DNA of 64,000 nt from JAFGCL01 sp964423835 (GCA_964423835.1 CAYRGJ010000014.1:14255-78254), one strand, 5' to 3'; positions 32,975 through 41,741 are shown, numbered from the stretch's first letter. Notes: generated by a model from the letters alone, not told the origin. Numbers and translations are program-made.

Positions 32975-34381
32975 ATGGGCGATTTTACACCCAGAACTAT
33001 CGTTGAAGAACTAGATAGATATATTGTCGGCCAGAAGGAAGCCAAGAAGGCGGTAGCCATCGCGCTGTCCAACCGGGAGAGGCGCCGCCGGCTCCCGGCC
33101 GAGATCCGGTCGGATGTCATTCCCAAGAATATCCTGATGATCGGACCGACGGGCGTGGGCAAGACCGAGATCGCGCGCCGCCTGGCGGCCATGATCGACG
33201 CGCCCTTCATCAAGGTGGAAGCCACCCGGTTCACCGAGGTGGGCTACGTGGGCCGCGACGCCGAGTCCATCATCCACGACCTGGTGGAGATGAGCGCCCG
33301 GAAGGTGTACCACGAGCAACTGAAGCAGGTGGAGAGCAGCGCCCAGCGGCTGGCCACCGACCGCATCGTGGGCTACCTGTACCAGCAGATGACCGGCCGG
33401 GGCCGGAAGGTGGTGGAGAAGGGGCAGCCGGCGCCGCGGGGCGCCGCCAGGATGGCCAAGGGCCCGGCGGCGCTGACCGGGGGCGGCCAGCTATCGGCCG
33501 TGACCCGGGAGCGGCTGGCCAAGCTGCTGGCCAGCAACAAGCTGGAAGACCATTTCGTGGAGATCGAGGTCTCCGATGCGGATGGGGGCGGGATGTTCTT
33601 CGATCCCCGCCTGGACATGGAGCTGGACGGAGACCCGATGTGGTTGGAGGAGCCGTGCCGCGGTGGCGGGGGCCGGAGCCAGCGGAAGAAGAAGGTTCGC
33701 GTCCGGGAGGCCCGCCGCATACTGGTCCGGGAAGAGGCCAACAAGCTCCTGGATTTCGACCAGGTGGTGGACCGGGCCGTGGCCGACACAGAGGAAAACG
33801 GGCTGGTCTTCATTGATGAGATCGACAAGCTCTGCGGGCCGAAGATGGACATCGGCCGGGACGTCTCCGGCGAGGGCGTGCAGCGGGACATGCTGCCGCT
33901 GCTGGAGGGGGCGACGGTCATGACCCGCTACGGGCCGCTGAACACGGAGCATATACTGTTCATCGCCGCCGGGACCTTCTCGCAGAACAAGCCTTCGGAC
34001 CTGATCCCGGAGCTGCAGGGGCGTTTTCCGCTGCGGGTGGAGCTCAACCCGCTGACCCGGGAGGACTTCGAGAAGATACTGACGGAGCCGCGAAACTCGC
34101 TGACCAACCAGTACAAGGCGCTGATGGCTACCGAGGGTGTTGCGCTCCGGTTTGCCCCCGATGGGATTCGGGAGATAGCCCGCCTGGCGGTGCTCATGAA
34201 CGAACGGATGGAGAATATCGGCGCTCGGAGGCTTTTCACCATAATAGAGAAACTAGTGGAGGACTTAAGCTTCACCGCGTCGGAGCGGAAGGGAGAGCGG
34301 GTCGTGATCGACGCCGATTACGTCTCGCGACAGGTGGGAAGCTTGGTCAAGGACGAGAATCTGAGCCGATATATATTGTGA
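32975..34381 (+). CDS. hslU: HslU ATPase subunit of the HslUV protease
   Basis: AAA+ unfoldase of 468 residues. Walker A GPTGVGKT (57-64), the pore motif segment GYVGRDAES, Walker B GLVFIDEIDK, the Arg-finger region and the C-terminal LSRYIL, which docks into HslV, are all present. GGAGG precedes the ATG. The peptidase gene hslV, usually next to it, is not in the window: the gene upstream is the divergent glycosylase. It heads the block continuing into rpsB, 6 bases downstream. Confidence 0.95.
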   Translation: MGDFTPRTIVEELDRYIVGQKEAKKAVAIALSNRERRRRLPAEIRSDVIPKNILMIGPTGVGKTEIARRLAAMIDAPFIKVEATRFTEVGYVGRDAESIIHDLVEMSARKVYHEQLKQVESSAQRLATDRIVGYLYQQMTGRGRKVVEKGQPAPRGAARMAKGPAALTGGGQLSAVTRERLAKLLASNKLEDHFVEIEVSDADGGGMFFDPRLDMELDGDPMWLEEPCRGGGGRSQRKKKVRVREARRILVREEANKLLDFDQVVDRAVADTEENGLVFIDEIDKLCGPKMDIGRDVSGEGVQRDMLPLLEGATVMTRYGPLNTEHILFIAAGTFSQNKPSDLIPELQGRFPLRVELNPLTREDFEKILTEPRNSLTNQYKALMATEGVALRFAPDGIREIARLAVLMNERMENIGARRLFTIIEKLVEDLSFTASERKGERVVIDADYVSRQVGSLVKDENLSRYIL

Positions 34382-34387
34382 GGTGAA

Positions 34388-35224
34388 ATGACGGAACAGG
34401 TGGCCCCTACTAGCAGCGTTGTATCGGTGAAGCTGCTCCTGGAGGCGGGAGCGCACTTCGGGCACCAGATTGGCCGGTGGAACCCGAAGATGAAGAGGTA
34501 CATCTTCATCGAACGCAACGGAATCCACATCATCAACCTGGAGCAGACCATAAACCTGCTGGACAAGGCCTCGAGGTACGTGACGGAGACGGTGGCCCAG
34601 GGAGGGGACATCCTCTTCGTGGGCACCAAGAAGCAGGCCCAGGAGGCCATCGAGCAGGAGGCCAAGAAGTGCGGCATGCCCTACGTCAACCAGCGGTGGA
34701 TCGGCGGCATGCTCACCAACTTCAACGTGATACAGTCGCGCGTGGACTACCTGGTCCATCTTGAGGACCAGCGGACCCGGGGGTTCTTCCACCGCTTGCC
34801 CAAGAAGGAAGTGCTGAGGCTGGAGCGGAAGATCCAGAGGCTCAACCACCAGATGGGCAGCTTCAAGGAGATGACCAAGTTCCCCAGTGCGCTCTTCATC
34901 GTGGACCCGTCCAAGGAGCGGCTGGCGGTGGCCGAGGCCAGGCACCTGGGTGTGCCCATCGTGGCCGTGGTCGACACCAACTGCAATCCGGACGAGATCG
35001 ACTACCCGATTCCAGGCAATGACGATGCCGTGAGGGCAGTCAGGCTGATGTGCACCAAGATGGCCGATGCCGTGCTGGAAGGGAAGAGGATCCTGGAGAA
35101 GGCCGAGCGGGAGAGTGCGGAGATAGCCGGCAAGGAAGCCATCGACAGCCTGGAGTCGCTGTCATTCAGTCCTGAGGAGGAGAAGCGCGGTGGAGATTTC
35201 GACGACGCTAATAAAGGAGCTTAG
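34388..35224 (+). CDS. rpsB: 30S ribosomal protein S2
   Basis: 278 residues with the S2 core: LLEAGAHFGHQIGRWNPKMK, YIFIERNGIHIINLEQT, VGTKKQAQEAIEQEA, YVNQRWIGGMLTNF and the C-terminal PIPGNDDAVRAVRLM. S2 anchors the back of the 30S subunit and is needed for S1 binding. GAGGTGAA precedes the ATG. The last 11 codons overlap the start of tsf in another frame, giving an acidic tail (SPEEEKRGGDFDDANKGA). Confidence 0.97.
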   Translation: MTEQVAPTSSVVSVKLLLEAGAHFGHQIGRWNPKMKRYIFIERNGIHIINLEQTINLLDKASRYVTETVAQGGDILFVGTKKQAQEAIEQEAKKCGMPYVNQRWIGGMLTNFNVIQSRVDYLVHLEDQRTRGFFHRLPKKEVLRLERKIQRLNHQMGSFKEMTKFPSALFIVDPSKERLAVAEARHLGVPIVAVVDTNCNPDEIDYPIPGNDDAVRAVRLMCTKMADAVLEGKRILEKAERESAEIAGKEAIDSLESLSFSPEEEKRGGDFDDANKGA

Positions 35225-35699
35225 GGACAAGACCAGCGCCGGGGTGATGGAGTGCAAGCGGGCGCTGCAGGAGGCCGAGGGCAACATCGACCGGGCCTGC
35301 GACTTACTGCGGGAGCAGGGGTTGGCCCGCGCCGAGAAGAAGGCCGGCCGGACGGCGTCCCAGGGGCTGGTCGAGGTCTATGTCCACGGAGGGGGCCGCA
35401 TCGGCTCCATGGTGGAGCTGAACTGCGAGACCGATTTCGTGGCCCACACCGATGAGTTCAAGGCCCTGGTCCATGACCTGGCGCTGCAGATAGCGGCCAC
35501 TGATCCTCGTTTCCTTTCATCCGAGGATGTCCCCGAGGAGGAGAAGGAGAAGGTCAACCCGGAGGAGGCCTGTCTCCTGTCACAGCCGTTCATCCGCGAT
35601 CCCGCCCGGAAGATCTCCGACATCGTGGCCGATGTCTCGGCCAAGATGGGCGAGAAGGTGGCGGTGCGCCGGTACGCCAGGTTCGAGCTGGGCAAGTAG
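35190..35699 (+). CDS. tsf: translation elongation factor Ts (short form)
   Basis: Guanine nucleotide exchange factor for EF-Tu. The N-terminal UBA-like helices and the conserved TSAGVMECKRAL, then NCETDFVAHTDEF of the core, are present. 169 residues lacks the second half of the core found in the E. coli-length protein, as in cyanobacterial and chloroflexal forms. The start is GTG 35190, with GAGGAGGAG just before it, and lies 35 bases inside rpsB. Confidence 0.94.
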   Translation: MEISTTLIKELRDKTSAGVMECKRALQEAEGNIDRACDLLREQGLARAEKKAGRTASQGLVEVYVHGGGRIGSMVELNCETDFVAHTDEFKALVHDLALQIAATDPRFLSSEDVPEEEKEKVNPEEACLLSQPFIRDPARKISDIVADVSAKMGEKVAVRRYARFELGK

Positions 35700-35752
35700 C
35701 GTCGTGAGCGCAGGCCCGCGGTGGCGCTCACTTCGTCGGAGTACGACTGATT

Positions 35753-36532
35753 GTGGAGGCTGACCTTAGCGGCAGGATAGCGGTGGTGACCGGTTCCGGC
35801 AGAGGCATCGGTCGGGCCATAGCTGTCAGGCTGGCTGAGAACGGCGCCTCACTTGTCATAAACTCTAGGACGCCCGGTCCGGCGCTGGAGTTGGTGGAGC
35901 AGGTCCGGGCCATGGGCCGGGAGGCGGTCTTCGAGCCGGCGGACCTCTTCGTATACCAGGACGTGAAGCGCCTCTTCGAGAATGCCGTGCGGCGGTTCGG
36001 GCGCGTCGATATCGCCGTGGCTACCGGCGCGGCCGCCGGGCCCCCTCCTCAGCCGTTCCACCAGATTGACCCGGCGCTGTACGTTGACTGCATCAGCAGC
36101 CACCTCTTCACCAGGCTCTACGTGGTGAGGGCGGCGCTGGACGACATGATGGCGCGACAGTCTGGTAAAATCATCCTGGTGACGACGGACGCCGGAAGAA
36201 CGCCCACCAGGGGGGAGTCGCTGATCGGAGGCGCGGCGGCGGCGGTGGTGCTGATGACCAAGGCGCTGGCCATGGAGCTGGCCCGCTCCAGGATACGCAT
36301 CAACACCATCTGCACCACGGTCACGAAGGACACGCCGGGGTACGACATGGCCACGTTGGCCCAGGGCAGCCGCATGGCCGAGATCTTCAAGAAGGCCGAG
36401 GAGCGAATGCCCTTCGGCATGAACCGGCCGGATGATATCGCCCACATGGCGCTGTTCCTGGCCTCGGATGAATCGAACCAGATCACGGGGCAGACCTTCA
36501 GCATCACCGGCGGGCTCACCTTCCCGGGCTGA
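35753..36532 (+). CDS. SDR-fold protein without the catalytic Tyr-Lys pair
   Basis: 259 residues with a normal N-terminal cofactor motif, TGSGRGIGRAIA, and a C-terminal FLASDESNQITGQTFSITGG of the family. At the active site, aligning from VVLMTKALA to the usual YxxxK segment gives Leu for Tyr and Ala for Lys; the catalytic Ser region reads VTTDAG and the Asn position is His. So it may bind nucleotide but should not reduce by the usual mechanism. GTG start with a GGAG in the start region. It lies between tsf and pyrH, 53 and 40 bases away. Confidence 0.85.
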   Translation: MEADLSGRIAVVTGSGRGIGRAIAVRLAENGASLVINSRTPGPALELVEQVRAMGREAVFEPADLFVYQDVKRLFENAVRRFGRVDIAVATGAAAGPPPQPFHQIDPALYVDCISSHLFTRLYVVRAALDDMMARQSGKIILVTTDAGRTPTRGESLIGGAAAAVVLMTKALAMELARSRIRINTICTTVTKDTPGYDMATLAQGSRMAEIFKKAEERMPFGMNRPDDIAHMALFLASDESNQITGQTFSITGGLTFPG

Positions 36533-36572
36533 GGGCCCGTCCAATCTGCGAACAGGAGGGGACTGCGGGTCA

Positions 36573-37310
36573 ATGAATGAGCCGGCCAGTGGCTACAGGC
36601 GGGTCCTGCTCAAGCTGAGCGGGGAAGCCCTCATGGGCAAGCGCGAGTACGGGATCGATGACTCCATCCTGAAGATGGTGGCCAGGCAGGTCAAGAGCGT
36701 GGTGGAGGGCGGGGTCCAGGTGGCCATCGTGGTGGGCGGGGGCAACATCTGGCGCGGGGCCGATGCCGCCGCCCGGGGCATGGACCGGGCCACGGCCGAT
36801 TACGCCGGCATGCTGGCCACGGTGATGAACGCGCTGGCGCTGCACGATGCCCTGGAGAAGCAGGGCCTGGTAGCCCGCACCCAGACGGCCATCCCCATCC
36901 AGTCCGTGGCTGAGCCGTACATCCGCCTGCGGGCGGTACGCCACCTGGAGAAGGGGCGGGTGGTGATCTTCGCCGCCGGGACGGGGAACCCGTACATGAC
37001 CACCGATACCGCGGCCGCGCTGCGGGCCATCGAGATCAAGGCCGAGGTGGTGCTGATGGCCAAGAACAAGGTGGACGGCGTGTACTCCGCCGATCCCAAC
37101 AAGGACCCCTCGGCCCGCAAGTTCGAGCAGCTCAATCACCGCGAGGCCCTCAAGATGGGTCTCAATGTCATGGACGCCACCGCCTTTTCCTTGTGCATGG
37201 AGAACAACCTGCCCATCGTGGTGTTCGATCTCCATGCCGCGAACAGCATCAAGAGAGCAGTTGCCAGGGAGCACATCGGGACCCTGGTGTCTTCGGGGGT
37301 GAAAGGATGA
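36573..37310 (+). CDS. pyrH: UMP kinase
   Basis: Hexameric amino-acid-kinase-fold UMP kinase of 245 residues: LLKLSGEALMG, VVGGGNIWRGADAA, FAAGTGNPYMTTDTAAALRA and LMAKNKVDGVY are diagnostic. It makes UDP in pyrimidine synthesis. ATG 36573 follows AGGAGG by a dozen bases. An in-frame extension of 47 codons upstream overlaps the SDR-like gene and is rejected. Its stop overlaps frr (ATGA). Confidence 0.96.
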   Translation: MNEPASGYRRVLLKLSGEALMGKREYGIDDSILKMVARQVKSVVEGGVQVAIVVGGGNIWRGADAAARGMDRATADYAGMLATVMNALALHDALEKQGLVARTQTAIPIQSVAEPYIRLRAVRHLEKGRVVIFAAGTGNPYMTTDTAAALRAIEIKAEVVLMAKNKVDGVYSADPNKDPSARKFEQLNHREALKMGLNVMDATAFSLCMENNLPIVVFDLHAANSIKRAVAREHIGTLVSSGVKG

Positions 37311-37864
37311 TTGACGACGCACTGAAGGCAGCCGACGGCAAGATGCAGAAGACGGTACAGGTCCTCAAGAGGGAGCTGGAGACCATCAGGTCCGGCCGGG
37401 CCACCGCGGCCCTGGTGGACCAGATCATGGTGGAGGCCTATGGCACCAGCACCCCGTTGCCGCAGCTGGCGAACATCTCCGTGCCGGAGGCCAGGCTGCT
37501 GATGATACAGCCCTGGGACCGCAGCATCGTGGGCGCGGTGCAGAAGGCCATCCAGAAGTCCGATCTGGGCCTCAACCCGCAGAGCGACGGAGAGGTCATC
37601 CGCCTGGTGATTCCTCCGCCCACGGAAGAGCGGCGGAAGGAGCTGGTCAAGGTGGTGCACAAGAGGGTCGAGGACGCCAAAATCGCCGTGCGCAACGTGC
37701 GGCGGGACGCGCTGGAGGAGCTGCGGAAGCTGGAGAAGGACAAGAAGGTCTCCCGGGATGACAATGCCCGGGCCACGGACCGGCTGCAGAAGCTGACCGA
37801 CCGGTTCATCGCGGACGTCTCCAGGGTGGGGGCGGACAAAGAGGCGGAGATAATGGAGGTCTAG
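37307..37864 (+). CDS. frr: ribosome recycling factor
   Basis: 185 residues typical of RRF: TIRSGRATAALVDQIMVEAYG, PLPQLANISVPEARLL, WDRSIVGAVQKAIQKSDLGL, RKELVKVVHKRVEDAKIAVR. It splits post-termination ribosomes with EF-G. The ATG overlaps the pyrH stop. A GC-rich inverted repeat (GGGCCC, within 37864-37886) follows the stop codon, before uppS. Confidence 0.97.
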   Translation: MIDDALKAADGKMQKTVQVLKRELETIRSGRATAALVDQIMVEAYGTSTPLPQLANISVPEARLLMIQPWDRSIVGAVQKAIQKSDLGLNPQSDGEVIRLVIPPPTEERRKELVKVVHKRVEDAKIAVRNVRRDALEELRKLEKDKKVSRDDNARATDRLQKLTDRFIADVSRVGADKEAEIMEV

Positions 37865-37913
37865 CCGGGCCCTCCGGCCGGGCCCCCGGTCAGACCGCAT
37901 CTTGAGCAGCAGC

Positions 37914-38630
37914 ATGGTCCAGGCAGAGACAGCAACGGCCCCCATCAGCCCCATTCCCGCCCATGTGGCCATAATCATGGACGGCAATGTCCGGTGGGCC
38001 CAGGCCCGGCACCTGTCTCGCCTCAAGGGGCACCGCGCCGGGACCGAGAACATCCGGCGGGTGGTGGAGGCCTTCGGCCGCAGCGGCGTTCGGTACCTCA
38101 CCCTGTATGCCTTCTCCACCGAGAACTGGCAGCGCCCCAGGAGCGAGGTAAACGAGCTCCTGCAGATCCTGGCCAGCGTCATCGGCCGCGAGACGAAGGA
38201 GATGCACCGCCGGGGCATCAGGCTGCGCCACCTGGGGAGGCTGGACCGGCTGCCCGCCAGGCTGCAGGAAGAGGTGGCCAAATCCATCGAGCTGACCCGG
38301 AACAACGACCGGATGACCTTGAGCGTGGCCTTCGACTACGGGGGCCGGGCCGAGATAGTGGAGGCCGCCCGGCGCCTCCTCCGCGAGAAGGCCGACCCGG
38401 ACGCGGTGGACGAAGGCGTCTTCAGCCGCCACCTCTACACGGCAGACCTGCCGGACCCGGACCTGATCATCCGGACCGCCGGCGAGATGCGGCTCTCCAA
38501 CTTCCTGCTGTGGCAGTCTGCGTACAGCGAGTACTACTTCACCCCGGTCTACTGGCCGGACTTCGACGCGGAAGAGGTTCGCAAGGCTCTCCTGGCCTTC
38601 AGCCAGAGGGCCCGCAACTTCGGCGCGTAA
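37914..38630 (+). CDS. uppS: isoprenyl (undecaprenyl-diphosphate) synthase
   Basis: cis-Prenyltransferase making the lipid carrier for cell-wall or glycan precursors. Asp23 in IIMDGNVRWA is the catalytic Asp; YLTLYAFSTENWQRP, FDYGGRAEIVEAARR and AGEMRLSNFLLWQSAYSE follow. The motif normally reads MDGNGRWA; here the second Gly is Val. 238 residues from ATG 37914; a TTG at 37902 is an alternative. Neither has a strong ribosome site. It lies directly upstream of cdsA. Confidence 0.93.
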   Translation: MVQAETATAPISPIPAHVAIIMDGNVRWAQARHLSRLKGHRAGTENIRRVVEAFGRSGVRYLTLYAFSTENWQRPRSEVNELLQILASVIGRETKEMHRRGIRLRHLGRLDRLPARLQEEVAKSIELTRNNDRMTLSVAFDYGGRAEIVEAARRLLREKADPDAVDEGVFSRHLYTADLPDPDLIIRTAGEMRLSNFLLWQSAYSEYYFTPVYWPDFDAEEVRKALLAFSQRARNFGA

Positions 38631-38640
38631 CCAAAAGGCG

Positions 38641-39510
38641 ATGAAGCTTAGAGTCCTCACGGCGGTGGTCGGCATACCGCTTCTCCTGGCCTTCATCTAC
38701 TTCGATTTCGGCTGGGAGACCTCCTGGTTCGACCGGGTACCGCTGCTGGCGCTGCTGGTGGGCGCCGCCGCGGCCCTGGGGGCGTGGGAGTTCTTTCGCC
38801 TGGGCAGCCACTCCGGGGCCCGGCCGATGGCGGCCTTCGGAGCCGTCTGCGCGGTCCTCTTCGTGGTAGCGGCCCTCTTCAATGGGGAGCGGGCGTCCAG
38901 CCCGGATGCGGCCAGGCATGTTGACTGGGGCATCGCGGCCCTGCTGGCGGCGTCCGTCGCCCTTCCGCTGGTGTGGCTGACCATCTTCCGGCGGGAGGTG
39001 GCCCTGGAGAGCTGGTCCTGGACAGTGGCCGGCATCCTCTATGCGGGATGGATGATGGGCCACTGGGTCATGCTTCGCCAGCTCGATGACGGCCGGGAGC
39101 TGGTCATCATGGCCGTCTTCAGCACGTTTGCCTGTGACACCGCCGCCTACTTCGTGGGCCGGGCCTGGGGCCGGCGCCGGATGACGCCCCGGATCAGCCC
39201 CAACAAGACGTGGGAGGGCGCGGCTGCCGGCCTGGCCGGGGCGGTGGCCGCGGCGGTGGCGCTGCGCTACCTCCTCAATCTGGGCGGCTGGTCGCTACCG
39301 CTCTCCTACCCGGAGGCGGCGGGGCTGGGCGCCCTCATCGGCGTGGTGTCGCAGCTGGGGGACCTGGCGGAGTCCCTCCTCAAGCGGCGGGCCGGGGTGA
39401 AGGACTCCGGGGCCCTGCTGCCCGGCCACGGCGGCCTGCTGGACCGGATCGACAGCCTGGTGTTCACCGGGGTTATCGTCTACTACTTCGTGATTTGGTA
39501 TGCGCCGTGA
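38641..39510 (+). CDS. cdsA: phosphatidate cytidylyltransferase
   Basis: Makes CDP-diacylglycerol for phospholipid synthesis. 289 residues with about seven hydrophobic segments and the C-terminal signature SQLGDLAESLLKRRAGVKD plus GHGGLLDRIDSL; CDTAAYFVGRAWGRR and SPNKTWEGA are also typical. An AAAAGGCG purine stretch precedes the ATG. It is followed by an inserted remnant gene and an ABC exporter before dxr. Confidence 0.94.
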   Translation: MKLRVLTAVVGIPLLLAFIYFDFGWETSWFDRVPLLALLVGAAAALGAWEFFRLGSHSGARPMAAFGAVCAVLFVVAALFNGERASSPDAARHVDWGIAALLAASVALPLVWLTIFRREVALESWSWTVAGILYAGWMMGHWVMLRQLDDGRELVIMAVFSTFACDTAAYFVGRAWGRRRMTPRISPNKTWEGAAAGLAGAVAAAVALRYLLNLGGWSLPLSYPEAAGLGALIGVVSQLGDLAESLLKRRAGVKDSGALLPGHGGLLDRIDSLVFTGVIVYYFVIWYAP

Positions 39511-39665
39511 CCCCCTGGCTCCACCGGGCCGCCGGTTGACTCCCCGACCCCGCCTGACTACCAGGCCAGGGTCTCTCAGGGACTCCAGGTGAAGCCCTCT
39601 CCCAACTCATGGTGCCGATGGCAGGGTTTCGTTCTATGCTGGAAGCAGATGGAGGCGAATCAGCT

Positions 39666-39908
39666 ATGATGAGATCTAGAATGTGGCAGGTGGCCCTGAC
39701 TACCTTCACCGGCGAGAGATACCATGAAGTGGACGGAGAGTATGTGAAGGACACCTGGGAAACACCCATGACCCGCTATGGTGAATTCAATGGTCTCAGG
39801 CTCCCGGTCGAAGGGGAGGCTGTCTGGAGGATGAGCAGCGGGGACCTCTCGTATATCCGGCTGGAGATCACCGCTCTGGAGTACAACGCCACCGGAGTCT
39901 ACCGCTGA
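39666..39908 (+). pseudogene. C-terminal remnant of a DUF6544-like protein
   Basis: About 80 codons. The visible part, YHEVDGEYVKDTWETPM, YGEFNGLRLPVEGEAVW and SYIRLEITALEYN, resembles the C-terminal end of DUF6544-type proteins, from memory and with moderate confidence. The N-terminal two thirds expected for that family are missing; the sequence upstream contains no homologous open frame. A GGAGG lies 10 bases before ATG 39666, so a truncated product could still be made. It lies just upstream of the ABC exporter inserted between cdsA and dxr. Confidence 0.45.
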
Positions 39909-39953
39909 CCAACGGCGGAGACGCATCAGGCCGGCCGGCGAGGGGGTGACGGA

Positions 39954-40910
39954 GTGCAGCAGGATACAGTGCTGAGAGCGGAAAACCTGTGCAAGTCCTA
40001 TGTCAAGGGCGTGCTGGTGAATGACCACGTGTCCCTTTCTCTGAGCCGCGGTGAAATCTTCGGACTGCTGGGTCCCAATGGGGCCGGCAAGACGACTTTC
40101 GTCAAGCAGGTGATCGGCCTGGCGAAGCCCGACTCCGGCCGCATAGCGATTGACGGCGTCGACGTGGTGGCCAATCCCGGCTACGCCCGACAGGCATGCT
40201 CCTTCCAGGTGCAGGTCCAGGCGCCGATCTCGGGGCTCAGCACGCTCGAGGCCATAGAGCTGGCGGGGCAGATCCGGGGTGGCCGGTACCGTGAGGTCCA
40301 CGAACGGGCCATGGGCCTCATCGACCGGCTGGAGCTGGGCGAATGGAGAAAGACGATGGGCGCCACCATATCCGGGGGTGTCCGGCGTCTGGTTGCCTTC
40401 TGCATGGCCGCGGTGGTGCCGGGAAAGGTGGTGATCCTCGACGAGCCGACGAATGACGTTGACCCTCTGCGGCGGCGGGCCATCTGGCAAGAGGTGCAGA
40501 GCCTGGCGCGCGATGGGTCGGCGGTCCTGCTCGTTACCCACAACATCCTGGAAGCCGAGCGAGTTGTCGACCGGCTGGCCATCATGGACTCCGGCAGGGT
40601 CATAAGCACGGGCACACCGGCCAGCCTGAAGGAGTCTGCGGGCGACGCCATGCGGCTGGAGCTCACGCTGGAGCCGGGGGCGGCGGCGCCCGACCTCCCT
40701 GATTTCCTGCAGCATCCGGTGGTCCTGAACCGGCGCGTACTGGGGGAAGTCAGCCTGTCCCACATCTCCGCGGCCATAGCCTGGGCGCGCGCCCTGAAGG
40801 AAAGCGGCGCCATCGAGGAGTTCCTGCTGGGACCGGCCACGATGGAGGACTTCTACATACGGATGGTGCGCGACCCCAACGGTACGGGGGCCAAGGGGAA
40901 GAGCCAATGA
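39954..40910 (+). CDS. ABC transporter ATP-binding protein
   Basis: 318 residues: Walker A GPNGAGKT (40-47), a Q-loop in QVQVQAPISG, signature ISGGVRR, Walker B VVILDEPTNDVDP and switch His in LVTHN. The D-loop reads TNDVDP. A C-terminal regulatory segment of about 95 residues (from about 225) is typical of ABC-2 multidrug exporters. The GTG start follows GAGGGGGTGACGGA. It overlaps the permease gene by 4 bases (ATGA). The pair interrupts the cdsA-dxr segment of the conserved block. Confidence 0.9.
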   Translation: MQQDTVLRAENLCKSYVKGVLVNDHVSLSLSRGEIFGLLGPNGAGKTTFVKQVIGLAKPDSGRIAIDGVDVVANPGYARQACSFQVQVQAPISGLSTLEAIELAGQIRGGRYREVHERAMGLIDRLELGEWRKTMGATISGGVRRLVAFCMAAVVPGKVVILDEPTNDVDPLRRRAIWQEVQSLARDGSAVLLVTHNILEAERVVDRLAIMDSGRVISTGTPASLKESAGDAMRLELTLEPGAAAPDLPDFLQHPVVLNRRVLGEVSLSHISAAIAWARALKESGAIEEFLLGPATMEDFYIRMVRDPNGTGAKGKSQ

Positions 40911-41647
40911 CAGCGCGACATCTGAGAAGCTACTGGCTGATGCTCAAGTGGGTGTTCTTGAGCAACCGGACTTGGCTCTCGCTGAATATCGCCGTGCAGG
41001 TGATGATTGCCGTCGGGTTCATCTACGGCATCAGCTTCTTCTACCCGTCGATCACCCCCGAGACCGCCAAGTACCTGACCGCCGGCGCGCCGACGATCAT
41101 ACTCATCACCGTTGGGCTGGTGATGGCGCCGCAGATGGTGGCGAGTATGCGCACCGAGGGGACATTCGACTATGTGTGGTCGCTGCCCGTGCCACGCATG
41201 GTCTACATTGCCGCGGATGCCACAAACCTGTTCGGGACCACGCTCCCGGGCGCCACCCTGGCCGTGGCGCTGGGCGCCTCCTATTTCAACTTCAACCTGG
41301 ATCTCAGCCCGCTGGCCATCCCGGCAGTCATCATGATATCGCTGGGCAGCACCTTCATGGGCTACTCGATGGCGTTTGCCGTACCGAAGCCGATGCTGGC
41401 GCAGGTGCTGACCCAGATCATCATCTTCGCCGTGATGCTATTCTCGCCCATCATGTACCCGGCGGAACAGCTGCCTGGCTGGCTGCGGTCCGTTCATCAG
41501 GTGTTGCCGGTTCAGTACATGGCGGACCTCTTGCGCGGCACGCTCACCGATGTGGAGGTGAACCTGGGGCTGGCTTTCGGGGTGGTGGGAGCGTGGTTTG
41601 CGGCCGGCTTCGCGGCCACCTGGCTGCTGGTCCACCGGCGCCAGTAG
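40907..41647 (+). CDS. ABC-2 type exporter permease
   Basis: 246 residues with six predicted transmembrane helices, the conserved MRTEGTFDYVWSLPVPR coupling segment after the second helix, and YPAEQLPGWLRSVHQVLPVQYM before the last, typical of ABC-2 (DrrB/NodJ-like) permeases. Together with the preceding ATPase it forms a small exporter, probably of a drug or lipid-like compound. Its substrate cannot be assigned. Confidence 0.88.
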   Translation: MTARHLRSYWLMLKWVFLSNRTWLSLNIAVQVMIAVGFIYGISFFYPSITPETAKYLTAGAPTIILITVGLVMAPQMVASMRTEGTFDYVWSLPVPRMVYIAADATNLFGTTLPGATLAVALGASYFNFNLDLSPLAIPAVIMISLGSTFMGYSMAFAVPKPMLAQVLTQIIIFAVMLFSPIMYPAEQLPGWLRSVHQVLPVQYMADLLRGTLTDVEVNLGLAFGVVGAWFAAGFAATWLLVHRRQ

Positions 41648-41683
41648 AGCAGAGGGCCCGCCATCGACCCACGCCCATTCTGC

Positions 41684-41712
41684 TTCAACTCGGGCATGCC
41701 TCGTGCTATGCT
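41684..41712 (+). promoter_or_regulatory. possible promoter of dxr and downstream genes
   Basis: -35 TTCAAC (41684-41689), 17-base spacer, -10 TATGCT (41707-41712) preceded by TGC. It would restore expression of dxr-rseP-ispG-proS after the inserted exporter genes. Confidence 0.45.
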
Positions 41713-41741
41713 TGGAACTGGCTATGGCTAGATTTCGTGCT

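Noticed and set aside
32818..33234. N-terminal extension of the uracil-DNA glycosylase
   Set aside because: It runs across the promoters and into hslU antisense; the family's Cys spacing starts from GTG 32817.
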